Part shown: in pieces, positions 1 to 11,564 of the stretch
How positions within the stretch are numbered: the stretch's first letter is position 1
Layout of the letters: every line of letters begins with the position of its first letter
Source of the DNA: Utricularia gibba
Taxonomy: Eukaryota; Streptophyta; Magnoliopsida; Lamiales; Lentibulariaceae
DNA length: 64,000 bases
Reading direction: 5' to 3'
Assembly: GCA_002189035.1 (NCBI GenBank)
Contig: NEEC01000018.1
Location: 2,418,001 to 2,482,000, forward strand
The notes under the pieces: model-generated
Told to the model about the DNA's origin: nothing
Seen by the model: only the letters and a program-made list of their open reading frames with translations
Databases searched by the model: none
Position numbers and translations under genes: made by a program

Positions 1-830
1 CTTTGTGAAATGGAAGGAGGGGAGGCTCTTCAAATGCATACAAAGTCATTTTATCAATTCCATTCAGCCAGCAGCATGAAACCCAGAAACAGACTGTGTC
101 AAGAATTCACACATAGTTAAGCAGGCAACTAAAGCATTCCGAAATCAACCCATGATTCGACCTATGCATTAATGCAACGCCCTTCCCGGAAAGAAAAACG
201 ACATACACGAAACCAATGCCAACCCCTCCCCCTCCAAAAAAAAGATATAAAGAATGCAACTGGCATTCTGCAATTCGGACCCGCAGTATACCATATCAAC
301 TATCGAAAGATACAAAAACAACAAACCAACGTAAGGCTTACCCGCGTCCCTGTCTCCGCAAGTGACTGATCGTGAGCCAGGACGAAGGGGGCGATTGACA
401 ATGGTGAAGAGGTATAAACCAATCGACGTAATCGAAAGGGATTCACAAAGTTGTAATGGAATAAGATGTTTGGCGTCCGGGCGGCGGTGTCTTTTGATAA
501 AAATATTGTATATAATTTTCGAGTTCCCCGGGCAATTCCCCCGTCCGGGCCGCAGTCAGCCCTGCGACTCCCGAGTTGACCCCACCCACTAATTTCCCCT
601 TTTCGCCAACAATTTCAATCATCACTACTAATTTAAAAAATCCCGACCGCTTTTACTTGGTAATGGTTCATGATGAGTCAAGCTTGAATTATTCGGCAAA
701 CTCAATTATATATAATTGAACACTGGATCAAAACATTACTCAATTGGGCTTGAATTCTCCCCAAAGACGTCATCTCACGGGCGTCCAACAAAGTATTGGG
801 CCCCAACCCCACCTCCTTAAATTTGGTGTG
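1..830. other. Window edge and upstream region of the first UGT gene; no gene recognised
   Basis: Only short open frames without family resemblance are present. The right end, from about 778, is the promoter of the first UGT gene, and it is the part that recurs at 10951-11160 beside the UGT relic. Confidence 0.5.
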
Positions 831-840
831 TTATAAATAA
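831..840 (+). promoter_or_regulatory. TATA box of UGT copy 1
   Basis: The sequence ttataaataa lies about 100 bases before the ATG at 939. The same box with similar flanks (taatataaataag near 11008-11020) recurs before the UGT relic. Confidence 0.6.
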
Positions 841-938
841 GAATTGTATTTTTCACGTAAAAAAACACCACTGGTTTATCTTCTGTCCATTTCATTTATT
901 TCCGGGGCTGCAGCAGTCCACCATACGCGGCCAGCATC

Positions 939-2475
939 ATGTCCCCGGGCAGCGGCGCGGCGGCGGAGGAGATCCAACTCCATGCTATCATGGTCTCAGC
1001 CCAATACCAAGGCCACATCAACCCCTTCGTCAATCTTGCTCTCGCCCTCGCTTCAAAGGGAATCACCGTCACTTTTGTTCACTTCCAGCATGTACACCAG
1101 ATGCTCTCTCGAGCTCATCATGCTACAGATGATGCTGACATCTTCGGGGAGGCCCGGGCCGCCGGCCTCGATATACGCTACGAGACGATAAGCGACGGGT
1201 TTCCTTTGGACTTCGATAGAGATCACAATTTCCATGAGTACGCCCAGGAGCTAGTTGTCAAGTTTCCACTCATTGCGGAGGAGTTTGTGGGGAAGAAGCT
1301 GAAACAATTTGGTTCTGGTTGGAGAAATTTCGTGGTGTTTGACACTCTCTATTTCTGGAATACCGGCATCGCCAAGAAATACAATATTGTGAGTGTTTCT
1401 CTCTGGACGCAGCCGGCGCTTCTATTTAACATTCTTTATCATCTGGAACTCCTCCGAGAGAAGGGCCATTTCCCCTGCAAAGGTAAATTCTCTTCTTCTG
1501 AGAACCCCTGGCTTCTTATCCAGTTGCTGATTTGTTCGGTCCACCTGTTGCCAAACAGATGATGCTGTGGAGGAGATAACTTATCTCCCTGGAATCCCAT
1601 CGATAAACACCAGAGACTTGAATTATCTCAAGGAATGTGAAGCCTTGACTGTGATCGGCAAAATCCTCACACACGCCTTTGGGGAGGTGAAGAAAACGGA
1701 TTTCGTTCTGCAAAACACGGTCGAGGAACTAGAGCCAGAGGTCCTTGCAGCACTAAATGGACACCAACCAAATTACGCCATTGGGCCCTTAAACTTCGCC
1801 GAAAAGTTCTTCTCATTCAGTCCCATAATGAAGAGCGTCTGGGCAGAGTCCGACTGCACCAAATGGCTAGAGTCCAAGCCCCCTGGCTCTGTCCTGTATG
1901 TCTCGTTCGGAAGCTTCGTCCATTCGAACAAAGAGCTTGTGGACGAAATAGCACATGGACTTCTTCTAAGTGAAGTGAACTTCGTGTGGGTTCTCAGGAC
2001 AGGAATCTTGAGCACTGGAGAACCCTACAATCTGCCTGATGAATACCAAGAGAAAATCGCGGGGAAAGGGCTGATAATCCCGTGGTCTAATCAGATCAAG
2101 GTGCTCTCGAATCCGGCCGTCGGAGGATTCCTGACACACAATGGATGGAACTCTACGGTGGAGAGCATGTGGTGTGGCGTTCCAATGATCTGCTTTCCAT
2201 TTGCACATGATCAGGTGACGACTAGGAAGCTAGTAGTGGATGATTTGAAGGTAGGAGTGAACCTCCTTCCAGATGGTGGAAGGTCCATTGACAGAAACCA
2301 AGTCGCGGAAAATATCAAAAGCTTCTTTCGCGATGGAGGAGGTTCAGACAAGTTAAGAGACAAGGCCAGCCGAGTGAAGGAGATGATGCATACTGCCTTC
2401 GAGGTTGGTGGTTCATCCAACAGAAACTTCGATCAGTTCCTTCAGGATTTGAAACAGAAGATCCTCAGCCTCTAA
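939..2475 (+). CDS. UDP-glycosyltransferase, UGT86A-like (cluster copy 1)
   Basis: Two exons, 939-1482 and 1559-2475, joined in phase 1, give 486 residues, the usual plant UGT length. Family 1 UGTs are cytosolic and move a sugar from a UDP-sugar to small acceptors such as phenolics or terpenoids. The N-terminal domain carries the catalytic His in the stretch QYQGHINPF. The C-terminal PSPG box begins at WSNQIKVLSNP and ends in FAHDQ; the final Gln is typical of UDP-glucose use. The single intron falls after GHFPCKG, at the same place as in copies 2 and 3. Oddity: the central PSPG signature reads HNGWNS, not HCGWNS. The nearest family I recognise is UGT86A; the acceptor cannot be told. The ATG at 939 sits about 100 bases after a TATA box. 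Confidence 0.9.
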
Positions 2476-2495
2476 GGGATTCAACCGCCTAGATT

Positions 2496-2692
2496 GACTC
2501 TTTTTTATTTCCAAATAAAAACTCGCAAGCTCCTAGAATCATCTATGTTGTTGACTCTTGTCATTTCTGAGTAGAAACTCGCCGTTTTATCAACTCAGTA
2601 GCTAGGAGATGGAGGAAAACATGCAAGTAGCCCTAGCCCATAGAATCATCTCACCTTCTTATTTCTAAATAAAAGCTCTCCATTTTATCAAC
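2496..2692 (+). repeat. Three imperfect repeats in the 3' flank of UGT copy 1
   Basis: Three related segments at about 2496-2526, 2552-2593 and 2645-2692 share the pattern tatttctaaataaaa followed by ctcgc or ctctcc and, in the last two, ttttatcaac. Each contains an AATAAA-like polyadenylation motif or a decayed version. Small local duplications of a 3' UTR are likely. Confidence 0.5.
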
Positions 2693-3051
2693 CCGGTCTT
2701 TTAAAGCTACAGAAAATGAAACGCATTGAATGCTACCCCTCAGTTCAGTCTAACTGGATGCTCGATCCCTTGGCGCAAAAGAGAGTTCCGGAGCAAATGA
2801 ACCTGACGGCTTGTTTCTCTTTTTCTTGTCTATGGCGACGTCAAGTCATTTTCTCTGATTTTCCAGGTGCACCTACTACCCCTGTGTTTTCAAAAGAAAC
2901 GCCAATCCTCTCGGAGACAAAGTCCAACACGCAATGCAGGAGAGGCGTGTTTGAAGCATTCAATATCCTAAAAGACAAATCAATCCCATAACCGATGAAT
3001 TGATCTATTCGATGGAGACTGCTGCGGTCCTGTGGAACATTCAACGTGTAA

Positions 3052-3058
3052 TATAAAG
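3052..3058 (+). promoter_or_regulatory. TATA box of UGT copy 2
   Basis: TATAAAG about 50 bases before the ATG at 3108; the flank between 2700 and 3050 contains no other recognised gene. Confidence 0.45.
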
Positions 3059-3107
3059 CCGTACAAATGAAAACCTGCAAGTAGCTCAAAGGAGGTAAAG
3101 CAAAAGA

Positions 3108-4633
3108 ATGGCTGGGATGGGGATGCAGAATCTCCATGCTCTGGTGTTCCCTCTCCCACATCAAGGTCATATCAATCCTGCCATAAGCCTGGTTTTCAAG
3201 CTTGCTACCAAGGGCCTTTCAGTCACCTATGTTAACTTCGAGCATGTACACAAAATGCTGGCGAAAGTGCATAACAAGACAACTACAGAGTTCAATATGT
3301 TTTCTGAAGCCAGGGAATCAGGACTCGACATACGATACACAACCATTAGTGATGGTTTACCGGATGAGTTTGATAGAGTTGCTGGATTTGAGGAGTTCTA
3401 TGAACACATGATGAGCGGGTTTCAGCCTCTTCTGGATGATTTTGTTGCGGGGGTCCTCAGGTCAGATCCTAGGTCGATATATTTCTTGGTAGCAGATACT
3501 TTTTTCACATGGCAAGCAGCAGTTGTGGAGAAGTACAACATTGTGCATGTATCCTTATGGACGCAGCCTGCCGTAGTCTTTTCTTTGGCATTCCACAAAG
3601 AGCTCTTGAGAGAAAAGGGCCACTACCCACTAAAAGGTAATATCCAAAGACAGAGCAACCTAGGCCTGTAAAGCTGTTATTTTTCAGCACATCACTAACA
3701 AATTCGTGCTTTCGAACCAGATAATGTTGAAGAGCTTGCTGATTACATACCTGGAATCCCATCAGTTAATACAAAGGACTTCATGCCATATCTAAAGGAA
3801 TCCAATATCCATACAATCTCCTTCAAGCTTACTTCCGCAGCATTTGATCAGGTGCACAAGGCTGATTTTGTTCTACACAACATCGTCCAAGAACTAGAGT
3901 CTGGCGTCCTATCAGCCCTCAATCTACACCAGCCACATTATGCAATTGGTCCCATTAACTTTTACAAGGAGCTCACAGAAAATCCCATACAAAAGAGTTT
4001 GTGGGCAGAATCAAGTTGCACCAGCTGGCTTCAATCCAAGGCTGCTGGATCAGTTTTGTACATATCTTTTGGAAGCATAGTTCCAGCCAGCAAGCAAATG
4101 GTCGAAGAAGTAGCTCATGGGCTGATCCTCAGCCATGTGGACTTCATCTGGGTCACTAGAGATGCAGTAGAGAGAGGCAATGGCATGTTCCCTGCTGGAT
4201 TGGAAGAAGAGGTAAGAGATAGAGGATTGATTATTCCTTGGTGTAACCAGGCAATGGTTCTTTCAGACCCTGCAGTTAGAGCATTTCTCACACACTGCGG
4301 CTGGAATTCTGTGATAGAGAGCATCTGGAATGGGGCTCCGATGCTGTGCTACCCTGTAGATTTTGATCAGCCTATCAACAGGAAACTCGTGGTGGATGAC
4401 TGGGGATAGGGCTTAATCTTTGTGATGGAAAAGCAGTTAACAGGACTGATGTTGCTGCAAAGATTAGTTCCCTGATGACCGGATGTATACCAAAGGGTAG
4501 ACTTACAAATCTTAAGGATATCCTGAGGAATGCAACAGAACCCAGAGGATCATCTGAGAGAAACTTCAATGAATTCATCATCAACCTGAAGGAAAAGGTT
4601 CGCTTGAAATGTGCAGATGAGCAAAAGGCATGA
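3108..4633 (+). pseudogene. UDP-glycosyltransferase, UGT86A-like (copy 2), frame broken near the C-terminus
   Basis: Exons 3108-3636 and 3721-4633 use the same phase-1 intron position as the sister genes. The reading frame is intact through the catalytic His region (PLPHQGHINPA) and the PSPG box (WCNQAMVLSDP, HCGWNS, ending DFDQ). It meets a TAG at 4407, just after the residues VVDDWG. Adding one base to the G run 4402-4405 restores a frame that runs to the TGA at 4631-4633 and matches the last 75 residues of copy 3. Without that base the protein lacks its C-terminal helices. Because the only defect is one base in a homopolymer, a sequencing error is at least as likely as a true pseudogene. 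The PSPG box also reads AVRAFLTHCG where the family has AVGGFLTHCG. Confidence 0.85.
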
Positions 4634-5114
4634 AACATGAATCGAGTGGGAGTTTGGCCTACGCCTCTATTGAGTGGTTTTTTTTTTTTCGACACAATGC
4701 CGCCGGTTAGTAAAAGAGAGCCAGGAGAGATCGAAGAACATTTGATTCAACTGAGATGCATAGATCACAGTGAATGTTTTACAGTAAAACGAACCTTTGT
4801 TTCCCTACAACTCACACACGTGAGACTGGTCCGCATTGTCCCCGATAGAAAGTTCTTTATCTGCAAAATTCAACGCCCTTAAAAAAAAAATGAACTGGAT
4901 TTCAACGATGAATTAACCTGTTCATACTAATTACCAGAACGGTCCAAATAGGCGTCTTATTCAGGTTTATTCAAAGAAACAATAATCTGACCTGCAACAT
5001 TGGAGCTCCGTTTACGGCAATTGCTTCCGTCCAAGACAAATGAATCGCCCTCACCCATTCCAATTTGATCAGATAGGAAAAGTCCACTGCGGACCACTCA
5101 ATCAAAACTTGTAC

Positions 5115-5123
5115 TTATAAATG
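5115..5123 (+). promoter_or_regulatory. TATA box of UGT copy 3
   Basis: The box ttataaatg lies 47-55 bases before the ATG at 5170. It is too close to the upstream in-frame ATG at 5131 for that one to be the usual start, so it decides the start codon. Confidence 0.6.
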
Positions 5124-5169
5124 AATCTCTGTGTACCTCCGAAAAAAATCAGAACAGCTATCACGAAAG

Positions 5170-6701
5170 ATGGCTGAGAAGCAGAAGCTCCGTGCTCTGG
5201 TGTTCCCCTTCCCACTCCAAGGTCATGTCACCCCCGCCATAAATCTAGTCCTTAAGCTCGCTTCGAAGGGTCTTGCAGTCACCTTTGTTAACTTCGAATA
5301 TGTTCATAAAATGCTGGCCAAAGTGCATAGCAAGACAGATGCAGAGTTCGATTTGTTTTCTGAAGCACGGGAGTTTGGACTCGACATACGATACACAACC
5401 ATTGGTGATGGTTTACCCGATGAGTTCAATAGAGTTGTTCGACATCTGGAGTTCATGGAGTACATGCTGAGGGAGTTTCAGCCTCTTATGGAGGAGTTTG
5501 TGGGAAAGATCATAAGGTCAGATTCTGAATCCATGTATTTCTTAGTAGCTGACACTTTCTTTTGTTGGCAAGCAGCCGCTGCGGACAAGTTCAACCTTGT
5601 ACATGTATCGTTATGGACTGAGCCAGCCTTCGTCTTATCCCTGGTATGCCATCGAGGGCTCCTGAGACAAAGAGGCCATTACCCACTAAAAGGTATGCAC
5701 TACAGAGAGCACAACCTAGACCTGCGAAGCTGTTCATTTTCAAACATTTAGCAAATCACCGAAACAATTGTGCTTTTGAACCAGATAATGTTGAAGAGGT
5801 TATTGATTACATACCTGGCATCCCATCAGTGAATACGAAGGACTTCATGCCATATCTAAGGGAATCCGATATGGACACGATCTCCTTCAGATTTGGTACC
5901 AAAACATTTGATCTGGTACCCAAGGCTGATTTTGTTCTGCACAACACAGTCCAAGAGTTTGAATCCAGTACCCTATCCGCTCTCAGTAAATACCAGCCAC
6001 ATTATGCAATTGGCCCAATTAATTTCTACAAAGAGCTGACCAAAAGTTCCATAGACAAGAGTTTATGGGTGGAATCAAACTGCGCCAGCTGGCTTCAATC
6101 CAAGGCCCCTGGATCAGTTTTGTACATCTCATTTGGGAGCCTAGTTCCCGCCAGCGAACAAGTGGTTGAAGAAATAGCTCACGGGCTTATTCTTAGCCAC
6201 GTGAGCTTCATATGGGTGACTAGAGATGGAGTAGAGGGAAGTCATTTACACGTACTCCCAGTTGGATTGGAGGAAGAGCTCAAAGATAGAGGATTGATAA
6301 TTCCTTGGTGTAACCAGACCATGGTTCTTTCAGATCCCGCAATTGGTGGATTTCTCACACACTGCGGCTGGAATTCTGTGATAGAGAGCATTTGGTATGG
6401 AATTCCAATGTTGTGTTATCCATTAGATTATGATCAACCTATCAACAGGAAACTAGTAGTGGATGACTGGAACATAGGGCTGAATATCCAGAATGGGTAT
6501 ACAGTTGACAGGCATGATGTTGCCCAGAAGATTAAATCCCTGATGGCTGGAAATATATTAAAGGATGGTCATAAGATGAGAAATCTGAGTAACATGTTGA
6601 GGAATGCAATAGAGCCCGGTGGATCATCTGAGAGAAATTTTGATCAATTCATTACTGATCTCAAGGGAAAGCTTCACATCAAAGTTGCAGCAGAAGCATG
6701 A
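5170..6701 (+). CDS. UDP-glycosyltransferase, UGT86A-like (cluster copy 3)
   Basis: Exons 5170-5692 and 5785-6701 join in phase 1 to give 479 residues with no break. The N-terminal acceptor domain has the catalytic His in PFPLQGHVTPA. The PSPG donor-binding box runs from WCNQTMVLSDPAIGG through HCGWNS to LDYDQ, with canonical residues throughout. The protein is very similar to copy 2 and more distant from copy 1, so copies 2 and 3 are the younger duplicates. I chose the ATG at 5170 because it gives an N-terminus (MAEKQK) matching copy 2 (MAGMGMQ) and is well spaced from the TATA box; an in-frame ATG at 5131 would add 13 residues. Role inferred from family: cytosolic glucosylation of a small acceptor, identity unknown. 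Confidence 0.92.
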
Positions 6702-7258
6702 AATGTTTCAGACAGGTTCACATCAGTAGAATGTGCAATGTACTATTCAGTCAATATATTTGGTTAAAATTGTTATTCCCAGACACGTCATTTGATAATG
6801 ATTACCTTTCGAAAATGGTTTTTTCCAAGTGTGAGACTGTAGGCTGGTTTCAAGGAATAAAGTAGTATCAGAACGGGCAGGAGCTAGCATCATCCCAGAG
6901 AAACCAGAAGAACAGCTGACTGAATTTGAATACGAGATAAATAAATCATCCAATAGAGACAAAAAGAAACAAAACAAAAAAAAACAGTTGTTTGGAAAAC
7001 ATACCCCACCGTATCAAAAATACATTTCATATAGATAAGTCCTGAAAACATGGACCATAGATTGATTGGCAAAGCTTCATGGCAATTTGTAAATCAGGAA
7101 TCGTATAAAAAGAAACACAAAGAACGTTACCAAGAATTTGTTAAACGCACGAATCTATTCAGTATTTGTACAGGGAGACTTTTACCTTTTTACTAAACTT
7201 AATAGCCCTTGGCATGAAATTCATTGAGGTCATCCATAAGGATTGAATTTTCTTTAGT
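6702..7258. other. Convergent intergenic region between UGT copy 3 and the PGK-TrmB gene
   Basis: This holds the 3' flanks of two genes that point at each other. No coding similarity was seen. Confidence 0.5.
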
Positions 7259-10200
7259 TCACTGTTCAACTTTTGTGAGTAAAAGTCTATACATGGGATC
7301 TCCACGAAATAGAACATGCCTCTCCCAATCTGAGGGCACTCCAAATGGATTTTCATTCAGCCAAACCTGTTCATCATTTTCCATAGCCCCTTGAAGTTGG
7401 GAAATAATGATGTATCCTTTACCATGTTTTATGAATTCCCTTTTCATTCTAATGGCTACACCTTCGATGTCAGACTGGAGAAAAACCTGTTGATCAAGAG
7501 TGGAAAAGTCAGGAGAACAATGAGCGTCAACTGGCATCCTAAAGACTAAAATCTCGATTATTTAAGTTGATATTATGTGATGAACCTAAAAGGACCCCAC
7601 CCGAAATTAAAGGAAATGTAAACATTGAGTACCTTTCCACCAGGCATAAGCATATCAATAATTGCTTTGACTAATGACCTTCGCAACATTCGTTGACAGT
7701 ATTCTGATTTTTTGAAATCAGGGTTTGGACACTGAAAAATGCGTACCAAAAACATCAGCTAGGGACATTACTGTACAAACATGAGAAACTTCCACAAAAG
7801 GAAATTCAAAGCATGAGACAAAAACCCATTATTGGCATAGCTTCTGAAAGGCAACTTTCCTGAATGGAGACAAGAGCCAGCTTCCCAGGATAATTGGAGA
7901 CTATAGATCTAAAGGTTGAAGTTACATCTGTTGCAATGAAATGCCTGAAAATAAATAAACAACTTGGTTTTTATGGGCTTAGGCAACTCCTTGACTGCTA
8001 CAAATCACAGAAAAAAGTTATATAAATATACAGATATGTGCATTTTCGATCTCTAAAGGTCAAAATCGAGGCTATTTCAAGAAACGAAAAAGCATACATA
8101 TTGTGAATTTCAAGCTGATGCACATCATCCAGGCAACGATCCACCAGCTGACCAGTAGCGGTGCAAAAAGTATTAAATTTGGAACCTCAAACCATAAAAG
8201 ATACTTTGCTGTAACAGCAATACCTTTGCATTCATTTCAAGCCCAAGGAAGTTCATATCATTTCTCCTTGTTGCCATTCCAAACAAGAACAAACCATTGC
8301 CTATAAGTACACATTATTATGTTAATTTCCTGTCAGCCCATGGACCAGATGAATCACAATTTGAAAATGCAATAATTGTAGAACAAACCAATGCCATGCC
8401 AATAACTAATAGGTGTATGCCAGTCTTATGCATCATGATGTAGAACTGTTTCAATAAAAAACTAAGTACCACTTCCGACATCAATAAATAGAGGCTTCAT
8501 TGGATCATCATAGACAACACTCCAGTCAATTTGGAAGGAATACGCCTGCATGAAAAAAAGTTACATATTTTCGTATATTATCATGAGGTAAAGAGATACT
8601 CATACTTTATCTAATGCCATAAGTCCAGGAAGCTTTCTACCCTTGAGAACCTCCCAAACAACCGTGGCACTGGCAACAAAATCACAGTTTGAAATATTCT
8701 TTGACCTCACCGCGAAATCTTTAAATTCCATTCTCCCAACAAAAGTGATATTGCAACTGGACACCATTACGAGTGCTTGGGCAAGCTCCAACATTCTACC
8801 TTTTCTTGAAGTGTCAAATGTCAATGGACCAATCCATAACACTTTCTGGAGAAAAAAGTAAATACAAAAGGTGAACAGCAGCATTCTGCACATCTTAGTT
8901 TCTCCGCAATCTATGATTCATCCTCATTGATACATTAAGTTTGTGTCTCTTCATGTGCTCAATCAATCCAAGTGTGGTTACTTGCATTTTAGAAGAACAT
9001 AAAAATGAATTCTCAAACGTATGATAGCGTTACCTTTGATTTAGAAAGAGAGTTGAATATTTCGTCCAATGATCTGGGTCCAATGTCAACTGGCTGCCAA
9101 CCTAGAATTACAAGAACACAAAGCCTCAGTGGAAAAAACAACATCGAACCAAAATCAGACACAAATTTAATCCGAGAACGTGAACTGACTTCCAAATTCG
9201 TATTCCACTCTTAATGTATTTCACATATGGTAAAAAGAGCTGCATAAAGCATTTTTGGTAGGCCTTGCTTCACAAAAAACCAAAATTTAATGGAAATACC
9301 TGGAGGAATAGAACAAACGGAAAACAGCTCCATCTCATAAGAACTATGGCCTTTTCTGCACCAAAAGTCTTTCGGAAGAATAAGAGGAATGTTTCTCGAC
9401 TTTACATGCTTCACTATGCTGGAAGCTTCTGCTAGTTCTTTAGTATTAATTAATTCCATGGGAACAGGTATGCCTAGGCCATGCATTATTTGAAATGCCA
9501 AGGTTCCCACAACGACCAAGCCATCGCATAATGAAGCCAAAGTATGCACTGCAGCAGCCTTGGCAGCAAGGTTTCCTCCTGTAAGCTAAATAAATTGCAA
9601 TCGGCAAGTTAATGCAAAAGAGGGCTTATGTATAAGTTTTAGCTAACACAAAATATACAAAGTTATAATCATTACAATAGCATAATAGGGCCTTTCGGCA
9701 GTGCTGATGATTCCCTTCATCTTGCAAAGATTCTCCTCAAAGAAAAATCCAGCAATATAGGCACCAGAGAAGCCAGCAATACCAACCGTCGATGCAAGAA
9801 TTTTATGAGATTCAGAAAAGGCATCATTGATGATCATATCAACCCAAGAGGCAAGTTCTTTGGAAAATTTGGAACAGTTGGCTGTCTCTTCTTTTAAGGG
9901 GTAGAGATTCTCAAGTAAAAGCACAACCTTATTTCCTTCAGTCTCCAAATTTGGAAATGGAGACCTGCTAATATATTTTTTTGGAACAACTTCAATTCCA
10001 AGCACCTCTGATAGAAAATCTGTACACAGAAAACTATTAAAAACAGGCTCGACATTAAAAAAGGATTACAAGTTTCGATATAATAATTGACCCACTTGCA
10101 ACAGTTTCAGATGGACAAGGTTCTGAAAGAGTGTCTGACCCAATGTTCTCATCCCATCTGCCAACGAGGACCACTTCAGCACCTGCTTTGTGTAAGTATG

Positions 10201-10835
10201 TAATTGTTTTTAAAGCACTTTCTGGCAATAATTTATGATCCATCATTCCTTGCAGTATAATCATGGTATCCATTCTGACCATGGCAATTTTTCCATGAAG
10301 CTCACTCTCGGGGAAGTTTCTAAGAAATTGCACGTGTGGAAATGTATATAATTCTCTCCTAACATCCTCAGATGCAATCTACAGAAGAGCATCTCAAGAT
10401 CAATGTTAATTAACTCAAAAGTGCAGGAGGCGATTTCGAGGACAATTATTCATAAGTATCCTCTGGAATTTTCTTAAGAAACCAAGAACATCAAATATTA
10501 AGAAAATCTGAATACCTTTCTTACACATGGATCTTCAACTTTCTTACCCTGAATACTTACTGCGTATAAGCAAAACCGCACACGGTGAGCGATTCAGAAA
10601 AATCCCATTTTCCTAATCAAAGAAATAAGTTTTGTGCTCTCCACAAATAAAGAATCTATCGAGGACCTAGAGACGGGATGAATGCGCATCTGCCTTTCCT
10701 TTTCTTGAACGCAGCACCATTTCTGGAATGAATAATCACATTTCGACAAGGAACCTCAGGCAATGTCAAAACAAAACCTTGATAAGTCGAGCTGAGACAG
10801 TAAATTCCTCCAAAATGAATGAACTGATTCATCAT
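7259..10835 (-). CDS. Phosphoglycerate-kinase-like / TrmB-type tRNA (guanine-N7) methyltransferase fusion protein
   Basis: Thirteen exons (10835-10667, 10559-10516, 10378-10096, 10019-9676, 9585-9300, 9101-9034, 8845-8606, 8545-8470, 8300-8224, 8147-8098, 7944-7860, 7731-7633, 7486-7259) join in phase to 682 residues. About the first 70 residues look like an organelle transit peptide; exons 1-2 are the least certain. Then comes a PGK fold: LHGKIAMVRMD, ENLYPLKEE, NDAFSESHKI, VDIGPRSLDE, WIGPLTFD and GRKLPGLMALD line up with PGK landmarks, but the nucleotide-binding glycine loops and several substrate arginines are gone, so kinase activity is unlikely. The last 210 residues are a class I SAM methyltransferase: DVGSGNGLFLFG for SAM binding, CPNPDFKK in place of the TrmB PDPWxK motif, and the C-terminal ENPFGVPSDWERHV. 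I recall the same two-domain protein from other plants, usually annotated as phosphoglycerate kinase. A plastid tRNA m7G46 enzyme is inferred. Exon 11 ends at a non-consensus donor. Confidence 0.8.
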
Positions 10836-10950
10836 CGTCGTCTACCACAGAGGATCGCAGACACCAGATATTTAATTAATTACGATTTTTCTTTTCTTTT
10901 ACCATTTACATTAACGGTCGACTGATCTAACGAGCCGGGCCACACTTACA

Positions 10951-11233
10951 TCATGGGCGTCCAAGAAAGTATTGGGCCCTCACCCCACAAAAACTTCAAA
11001 TTTATTGTAATATAAATAAGAAATGAATTTATATGTGATTTTCCATGTACGCAAACAAAGATTCAATAAAAAAAGATAAAAATCTACTAAAATATCTTTT
11101 TTCTGTGCTTGATTTACTTCCCGGACTGCAGAAGCCATCCAAACGCGGCCGACAAATATGTCCAAGAACAGCGGCGCGGCGGCGGAGGACTGGGAGGCAG
11201 AACCAGGCTCTGGTGTTCCCTCTCCCGCTAAAA
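10951..11233 (+). pseudogene. Relic of a UGT gene: promoter plus about 25 codons
   Basis: The stretch follows the upstream region and start of UGT copy 1: gcgtccaa(g)aaagtattgggcc, the box taatataaataag, cggactgcagaagccatcc, and an ATG at 11158 followed by the GC-rich tract agcggcgcggcggcggagga. It then matches the ALVFPLPL segment found at the start of copies 2 and 3, but in a different frame, so a frameshift is present. Nothing UGT-like follows 11233. This is a truncated fourth member of the cluster, now separated from it by the PGK-TrmB gene. From 11240 to 11560 I see no other feature. Confidence 0.75.
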
Positions 11234-11564
11234 AAAGCATTAACCAAAATAAAAATATGATGTTATTGGCCTCGTGGGTGACTTTGGCTTGAATGAGTGG
11301 ACACAGACACAGCACGAGGCGCCTCTCCTAACGAAACCCAGGCATGAGTTCATTCCTTCACCGGCGAGGTGGAAAGTTATTACAGTGTGTTTGCTGTGCG
11401 TCCCCACAAGGGTGTAGAGTGCTGCAACTTACGAATAACTCTACCCATCTCTAATCCATTCACACATGACTGACTATAACAAGCCAAGTGTTGTGTTGGC
11501 TATAAATATATATATAGAGTTGGATGACGGCAGCCACGTTCTTCCGCTGGTTGCTATGTTCTAT

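Noticed and set aside
5131-5169. Upstream in-frame start of UGT copy 3
   Set aside because: It lies only about 8 bases after the TATA box, and the resulting N-terminus is not shared by the sister genes.
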